Positions 11,938-16,307 of a stretch of DNA of 16,307 nucleotides are shown piece by piece. Origin of the DNA: JASFRS01 sp050114795 (lineage in GTDB: Bacteria > Pseudomonadota > Alphaproteobacteria > Sphingomonadales > CAKZYD01); NCBI GenBank assembly GCA_050114795.1, contig JASFRS010000042.1, positions 1-16,307 of the forward strand. Reading direction: 5' to 3'. Numbering within the stretch: position 1 is the first letter of the stretch; each line of letters starts with the position of its first letter. The notes below the pieces were generated by a model. It searched no databases. It was not told the DNA's origin and saw only the letters and a list, made by a program, of their open reading frames with translations. The translations under genes and the position numbers were made by a program.

Positions 11938-13371
11938 TTAAGCTCCCGTGCCACCGACTGTTAATTTGTCGATTAATAATGTGGGCTGACCCACGCCTGC
12001 GGGGATGCTTTGTCCGCCTTTGCCGCAAACGCCGATACCTGTATCAAGCTCAAGATCGTTCCCAATGGCTTTGACATGTTTCAGAACTTCCGGCCCAGAA
12101 CCGATAAGTGTTGCGCCTTTAATAGGTGCGCCAATTTTGCCGTTTTCGATTTTATAGGCTTCGGTGCAGGAGAAAACGAATTTCCCGCTGGTGATATCCA
12201 CCTGTCCGCCGCCAAAGTTTTTCGCATAAATCCCGTCTTTGACGGAAGACAGGATATTCCTCGGATCTTCCTGGCCGCCCAGCATGAAGGTATTGGTCAT
12301 GCGCGGCATGGGCGTATGGGCAAAGCTTTCACGGCGGCCATTGCCCGTGGGGGCCATATTCATGAGGCGCGCATTTAATCGGTCTTGCATATAGCCTTTT
12401 AAAATCCCGTCTTCGATAAGAACAGTCCGGCTGGTCGGCGTGCCTTCATCATCAATGCTGAGCGACCCGCGGCGCCCTTCAATCGACCCGTCATCGACGA
12501 CGGTAACACCGGGGGCGGCGACTCTTTCTCCTAATAGCCCGGAAAAGGCTGAAGTCTTTTTGCGATTAAAGTCACCCTCTAACCCATGGCCGACGGCTTC
12601 ATGAAGAAGAACGCCGGGCCAGCCTGGGCCTAAGACCACAGTCATTTCACCGGCGGGTGCTGCGACACTGTCTAGGTTTACAAGTGCCTGACGTAGGGCC
12701 TCATCAACGGCGCCTTGCCAGACGGATGTGTCAAAAAAGTCATTCATGGCGCGCCGGCCGCCAAGGCCGTGATAGCCTTGTTCCCGTCTGTCCCCCTTTT
12801 CCGTGACAATAGATACATTCAAACGAACGAGAGGGCGGACATCTCTTAGCCGCGTGCCATCTGCACGGATGATTTCTATCGCTTGCCATTGACCTGCAAG
12901 GCTTGCTGAGACCTGGACGACGCTTGGATCTTTCGTGCGCGCATAGCTGTTGATCTGTTCAAGCAGTGCGACTTTATCCTCAAAAGGAATCGCATTGATC
13001 GGGTTGTCGCTATCATAGAGGTGTCTGTTTGTACGCGTTGGGCCACCCGCCATGATACCGCCCTTGCCGGTGCGAACGGCTTTTACGGTTTCAGCGGCCC
13101 GCTTGATGGCACCCTCGCTCAAGTCCGTTGAATGGGCATAGCCCGTCGCTTCATCAAATACAGCGCGTAAGCCAAAGCCCTGGTGTGTATCAAAACTCGC
13201 GGTTTTCAGTCGCCCGTCATCAAAGCCGAGCATCTCTGATTGGTTATATTCAAAATAAAGCTCCCCATCGTCCATGCCTTGAAGGGCATTTTCCACGATC
13301 TTCGTGGTTCCCTCCTCATCCAGTCCGGTGCGAGTGAAAAACAAATCGGTGGTGGAAGGGGTGTTCGTCAT
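11938..13371 (-). CDS. tldD: Metalloprotease TldD
   Basis: The zinc-bearing half of the TldD/TldE heterodimeric protease, which cleaves unfolded peptides passing into its cavity. The metal motif HEAVGHGLEGD is at about 257-267 (His257 and His261), and the third ligand corresponds to the Cys in GIGVCGKGGQ near residue 449. Family blocks seen include VRPLVRLNVSIV, GPGWPGVLL, SIDDEGTP, GYMQDRLNARLM, TGNGRRESFAHTPMPRMTNT and NFGGGQVDITSGKFVFS. The ATG at 13371 gives 477 residues, close to E. coli TldD (481); the in-frame ATG at 13413 adds 14 residues of low-complexity sequence without a ribosome binding site. AGGA lies roughly 13 bases before 13371. Its partner pmbA is also in the window. It heads an operon with the PNPOx-like gene and is divergent from ctaC. 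Confidence 0.96.
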   Translation of the reverse strand: MTNTPSTTDLFFTRTGLDEEGTTKIVENALQGMDDGELYFEYNQSEMLGFDDGRLKTASFDTHQGFGLRAVFDEATGYAHSTDLSEGAIKRAAETVKAVRTGKGGIMAGGPTRTNRHLYDSDNPINAIPFEDKVALLEQINSYARTKDPSVVQVSASLAGQWQAIEIIRADGTRLRDVRPLVRLNVSIVTEKGDRREQGYHGLGGRRAMNDFFDTSVWQGAVDEALRQALVNLDSVAAPAGEMTVVLGPGWPGVLLHEAVGHGLEGDFNRKKTSAFSGLLGERVAAPGVTVVDDGSIEGRRGSLSIDDEGTPTSRTVLIEDGILKGYMQDRLNARLMNMAPTGNGRRESFAHTPMPRMTNTFMLGGQEDPRNILSSVKDGIYAKNFGGGQVDITSGKFVFSCTEAYKIENGKIGAPIKGATLIGSGPEVLKHVKAIGNDLELDTGIGVCGKGGQSIPAGVGQPTLLIDKLTVGGTGA

Positions 13372-13669
13372 AAATCCGGGTCCTGTTTGTGCGCGAGTCA
13401 ATGGGCTATCCATAGCGGTTTTTGCGAAATGCGTCGATGATCAGTGGTGATAATGTGAAAAATACGCGCGACATTTCGCCGCGTAAAGCGCGGAATTTCA
13501 GGCTCTACAAACGGTTTTCAGTATATATTTTTATAAATTGGGCATAAAAACGGCGAGCGCTGCTTGAGGTGGCGAGGCTTTGCCGCTATTGTCCGCCGCA
13601 AATTGACGAAAACTGCCCGATGGGCGGCTTTTGAACTTTGAACACCGAACGCGTTTTTGAGGCTCGGAT
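13372..13669. other. Divergent spacer between tldD and ctaC
   Basis: About 300 bases without a supported gene. Features by eye: hairpin CCGCG-TAAAG-CGCGG near 13480-13494, an AT-rich core around 13520-13540 containing TATACT on the minus strand (13525-13520), which could be a tldD -10 element but has a poor -35, and the small stem GCCC-GAT-GGGC at 13615-13625. A TTGACG at about 13603 faces ctaC, but no good -10 follows at normal spacing. ctaC has GAGG 7 bases before its ATG. Confidence 0.5.
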
Positions 13670-14497
13670 ATGTTGAATAAAACACTTAAAGCGGTTCTGG
13701 CTCTTGCAGCCACCATCGGCTTTATTCCTTCGGCTTTGGCACAACAGCCAACAGAAAAGGCAATTAATTTCCAACCTGCAGCAACCAATATTATGGAGCA
13801 GATTACCGGCTTCCATAACTTGCTGTTGTGGATCATTTTTCCAATCACCATCCTCGTCCTTTGCTTGATGGTTTATGTCATGTTTCGCTTCCGCGCGGGC
13901 CGGAACCCGGTTCCGTCTAAAGTGACACATAATACCTTTATCGAGGTTATCTGGACGGCTGTCCCGGTTTTGATCCTAATCGTTATTGCAGTTCAATCCT
14001 TCCCGCTTCTGACTTATGAAGAAACGACGCCGGAAGCTGATTTGACAATCAAGGTGACAGGGAATCAGTGGAATTGGACTTATGAATACCCGGATTATGA
14101 TGATTTCTCTTTCACAGCAATTCTTGTGAATGATGAGAATTTGAAACCCGGGCAACCTCGTCTCTTAGAAACGGATAATCATGTGGTTGTTCCTGTGAAT
14201 ACCACGGTGAAAGTTCTTGTGACTGCTTCTGATGTCATTCACTCCTGGGCAGTCCCAGCCTTTGGTATTAAAGTTGATGCTGTGCCAGGCCGCTTGAATG
14301 AACTGTGGTTCAATGTCCGTGAAGAGGGCATGTATTATGGGCAATGTTCCGAGCTGTGCGGCAAAGACCATGGATTTATGCCGATTGCAGTGGAAGTTGT
14401 ATCCAAAGAGAAATTCGAAGCCTGGGTCAAAAAAGCGCGGGTTGAATTTGCGGACGCGGGTGTGACGCGCCCATACCAAGTCGCGATGGCTAATTAA
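13670..14497 (+). CDS. ctaC: Cytochrome c oxidase subunit II
   Basis: Subunit II of an aa3-type terminal oxidase; it receives electrons from cytochrome c on the periplasmic side through its CuA centre. The 275-residue precursor has a signal peptide with probable cleavage after SALA (residue 24), two transmembrane helices at about 50-72 and 88-113, and a cupredoxin domain. CuA ligands are all present: His191 (DVIHSW), and Cys226, Glu228, Cys230, His234 and Met237 in QCSELCGKDHGFM. The aromatic QWNWTYEYP (133-141) is the cytochrome c docking and electron-entry patch. No fused cytochrome c domain is present, so it is not a caa3 enzyme. It is the first gene of the oxidase operon, 50 bases before ctaD, and divergent from tldD. 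Confidence 0.98.
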   Translation: MLNKTLKAVLALAATIGFIPSALAQQPTEKAINFQPAATNIMEQITGFHNLLLWIIFPITILVLCLMVYVMFRFRAGRNPVPSKVTHNTFIEVIWTAVPVLILIVIAVQSFPLLTYEETTPEADLTIKVTGNQWNWTYEYPDYDDFSFTAILVNDENLKPGQPRLLETDNHVVVPVNTTVKVLVTASDVIHSWAVPAFGIKVDAVPGRLNELWFNVREEGMYYGQCSELCGKDHGFMPIAVEVVSKEKFEAWVKKARVEFADAGVTRPYQVAMAN

Positions 14498-14547
14498 GGC
14501 AGCGCGGATATGAGTGATTTTATTTTACAAGGCGAGAGGTCTATATA

Positions 14548-16188
14548 ATGGCTCACGCAGATACAGCGCATGAAGCGCATGATCATCATCCTACGGGTTT
14601 CCGTCGTTGGGTTTATTCGACGAACCATAAGGATATCGGCACCCTTTATCTGATTTTCGCGATTATCGCGGGTCTGATCGGTGGTGCATTGTCCGGTATT
14701 ATGCGGGCAGAATTAATGCAACCCGGCTTGGATGTTTTGCCACATTTGCCGTTGCTGGCAACAGGTGAAGAAGGTCAGGCGCACCAATTGTGGAATGTGA
14801 TTATTACCGCTCATGGCCTGATCATGGTCTTTTTTGTGGTTATGCCCGCAGTTATTGGTGGCTTTGGTAACTGGTTTGTGCCGTTGATGATTGGTGCACC
14901 GGATATGGCTTTCCCACGGATGAACAATATTTCATTCTGGCTTTTGCCGCCGGCCTTTACCTTGTTGTTGTTGTCTCTCTTTGTTGAGGGGGCTCCGGGC
15001 ATGAACGGCTTTGGTGGGGGCTGGACGGCTTACCCGCCATTGTCCTCAAATGTAGGCCATCCCGGTCCGGCAATGGATATGGCTATTTTATCCCTGCACA
15101 TTGCAGGTGCGTCATCCATCCTGGGCGCGATCAACTTCATCACGACAATTTTCAACATGCGCGCACCTGGCATGACATTGCATAAAATGCCGTTATTCGC
15201 CTGGTCGGTGCTGGTTACTGCCTTTTTGCTGTTATTAGCTCTGCCGGTTCTGGCTGGTGCCATCACCATGTTGTTGACTGACCGGAATTTTGGAACCTCC
15301 TTCTTCGATCCCACATATGGCGGTGATCCGGTGTTGTTCCAGCATCTCTTCTGGTTCTTCGGGCACCCCGAAGTGTACATCATGATTCTGCCGGCCTTCG
15401 GTATCATTAGTCATGTGGTTTCCACATTCTCCAAAAAGCCGGTCTTTGGCTATTTGGGTATGGCATATGCGATGGTGGCGATCGGCTTTATCGGCTTTAT
15501 CGTGTGGGCTCACCACATGTACACCGTGGGGCTTGACCTCAACACTAAGAAATATTTCGTCGCTGCAACCATGATTATTGCGGTTCCAACCGGGATTAAA
15601 ATTTTCTCTTGGATCGCGACCATGTGGGGCGGGTCAATCACTTTTAAAACGCCGATGCTTTGGGCGCTGGGCTTCATTGCCTTGTTCACAATGGGCGGCG
15701 TAACCGGTGTGGTTCTGGCTAATGCTGGTATCGATCATAGCCTGCATGACACTTATTATGTTGTGGCCCACTTCCATTATGTGCTGTCACTGGGTGCAGT
15801 GTTCGCCATTTTCGCCGGTTTCTACTATTGGATCGGCAAAATGAGTGGCCGCCAATATTCAGAAACTCTGGGTAAGCTGCATTTCTGGGTCACGTTTATT
15901 GGCGTGAACCTGATCTTCTTCCCGCAGCATTTCTTAGGGCTCAACGGTATGCCACGGCGGATCCCTGATTATCCAGATGCTTTCACTTTCTGGAACCAGG
16001 TTTCAACCTATGGCTATTATATTACGGCTGTTGGCGTTGGTATCTTCCTGCTGATGTGTGTGCGTCTGTTCATGTCTCCCAAAACCGTTCCTGATAATCA
16101 ATGGGGCGAAGGGGCTACGACGCTGGAATGGACGGTGTCTTCACCGCCACCTTTCCATCAGTTCGAAAAACTGCCTCGGATTAAGTAA
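14548..16188 (+). CDS. ctaD: Cytochrome c oxidase subunit I
   Basis: Catalytic subunit of the aa3-type heme-copper oxidase; it reduces O2 to water and pumps protons. The 546-residue, 12-helix protein carries all ligands: heme a by His89 and His410, CuB by His273, His322 and His323, heme a3 by His408, and the His-Tyr crosslink partner Tyr277 in GHPEVY. Asp119 (GAPDMAFPRMNN) marks the D-channel entrance, Glu275 its end, and Lys351 (TGIKIFSW) the K-channel, so this is an A1-type pump rather than a cbb3 or b-type enzyme. A His-rich N-terminus (AHADTAHEAHDHH) precedes the first helix. GAGAGG lies 8 bases before the ATG. ctaB begins 21 bases downstream in the same operon. Confidence 0.99.
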   Translation: MAHADTAHEAHDHHPTGFRRWVYSTNHKDIGTLYLIFAIIAGLIGGALSGIMRAELMQPGLDVLPHLPLLATGEEGQAHQLWNVIITAHGLIMVFFVVMPAVIGGFGNWFVPLMIGAPDMAFPRMNNISFWLLPPAFTLLLLSLFVEGAPGMNGFGGGWTAYPPLSSNVGHPGPAMDMAILSLHIAGASSILGAINFITTIFNMRAPGMTLHKMPLFAWSVLVTAFLLLLALPVLAGAITMLLTDRNFGTSFFDPTYGGDPVLFQHLFWFFGHPEVYIMILPAFGIISHVVSTFSKKPVFGYLGMAYAMVAIGFIGFIVWAHHMYTVGLDLNTKKYFVAATMIIAVPTGIKIFSWIATMWGGSITFKTPMLWALGFIALFTMGGVTGVVLANAGIDHSLHDTYYVVAHFHYVLSLGAVFAIFAGFYYWIGKMSGRQYSETLGKLHFWVTFIGVNLIFFPQHFLGLNGMPRRIPDYPDAFTFWNQVSTYGYYITAVGVGIFLLMCVRLFMSPKTVPDNQWGEGATTLEWTVSSPPPFHQFEKLPRIK

Positions 16189-16209
16189 GTCCAAAGCTTA
16201 AGGGTAAAG

Positions 16210-16307
16210 ATGCGTCATTCATCGACCATAGATGTAGCTAATATTTCAGCTCCGGCCACGGCCGGGGCTGATTGGCGCGATTATGTGGCTTTGTTGAAGC
16301 CGCGTGT
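16210..16307 (+). CDS. ctaB: Heme o synthase (protoheme IX farnesyltransferase), 5' part only
   Basis: Only 32 complete codons are in the window. The visible end, WRDYVALLKPRV, is the characteristic opening of CtaB/CyoE, where DYxxLLKPRV leads into the first membrane helix. This UbiA-superfamily enzyme farnesylates heme b to heme o, the precursor of the heme a needed by the oxidase encoded upstream. AAGGG lies 5 bases before the ATG, and the 21-base gap from ctaD indicates cotranscription. The Asp-rich active-site motifs lie outside the window, so the call rests on the N-terminal motif and context. Confidence 0.9.
   Translation, partial: MRHSSTIDVANISAPATAGADWRDYVALLKPR

Noticed and set aside
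12010..12378. 122-codon plus-strand frame opposite tldD, and similar antisense frames opposite ubiD, gshA, ctaC and ctaD
   Set aside because: They lie within strongly conserved genes on the other strand and show no domain, signal or ribosome binding site of their own.
13600..13640. sigma-70 promoter for ctaC beginning with TTGACG
   Set aside because: No acceptable -10 hexamer at 15-19 bases spacing.
1..16307. CRISPR, prophage, transposon or toxin-antitoxin content
   Set aside because: No regularly spaced repeats, integrase, transposase, terminal repeats or toxin-like gene pairs were seen; the genes are mostly chromosomal housekeeping functions.

Overview
The window is a stretch of alphaproteobacterial chromosome carrying mainly core metabolic and respiratory genes. 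The assignment rests on the gene content: an aa3-type cytochrome c oxidase cluster ordered subunit II, subunit I, heme o synthase; the alphaproteobacterial/plant-type glutamate-cysteine ligase; both halves of the TldD/TldE protease; and ubiA and ubiD. I cannot name genus or species. I see no tRNA, rRNA, CRISPR array, insertion sequence, phage or integrase signal.

Layout. (1) 1-2074, minus strand: pmbA/tldE followed by an inositol-monophosphatase-family gene that overlaps its end and runs off the window. (2) 2075-3199: an AT-rich divergent spacer, a marR-type regulator on the plus strand, and about 390 bases of non-coding sequence rich in inverted repeats. (3) 3200-6377, minus strand: ubiA, a small exported TPR protein with its own terminator, and ubiD. 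UbiA and UbiD catalyse prenylation and decarboxylation of 4-hydroxybenzoate in ubiquinone synthesis. (4) 6462-8649, plus strand: rsmE and gshA. (5) 8646-9497: a GNAT acetyltransferase whose stop codon shares bases with that of gshA, and a small secreted protein of unknown function. (6) 9471-11312, minus strand: a three-gene operon encoding a four-helix membrane protein, an AhpD/carboxymuconolactone-decarboxylase-like protein and an ECF41-type sigma factor with a SnoaL-like tail. It is preceded by an exact copy of the published ECF41 promoter (TGTCACA, 16 bases, CGTC). (7) 11392-13371, minus strand: tldD and a PNPOx-like flavoprotein gene 3 bases downstream. (8) 13670-16307, plus strand: ctaC, ctaD and the start of ctaB.

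The clearest candidate for an incompletely described system is region 6. Its sigma factor appears to be autoregulated, and its two partners have no established function. They are a CxxC protein lacking the usual AhpD histidine and a membrane protein with conserved-looking His and Arg-Asp positions. Other points worth checking are a likely AUU start codon for pmbA, a likely leaderless ubiD transcript starting just after a terminator, and interleaved inverted repeats downstream of marR. The ubiquinone genes (ubiA, ubiD) and the oxidase genes (ctaC, ctaD, ctaB) serve the same aerobic respiratory chain.
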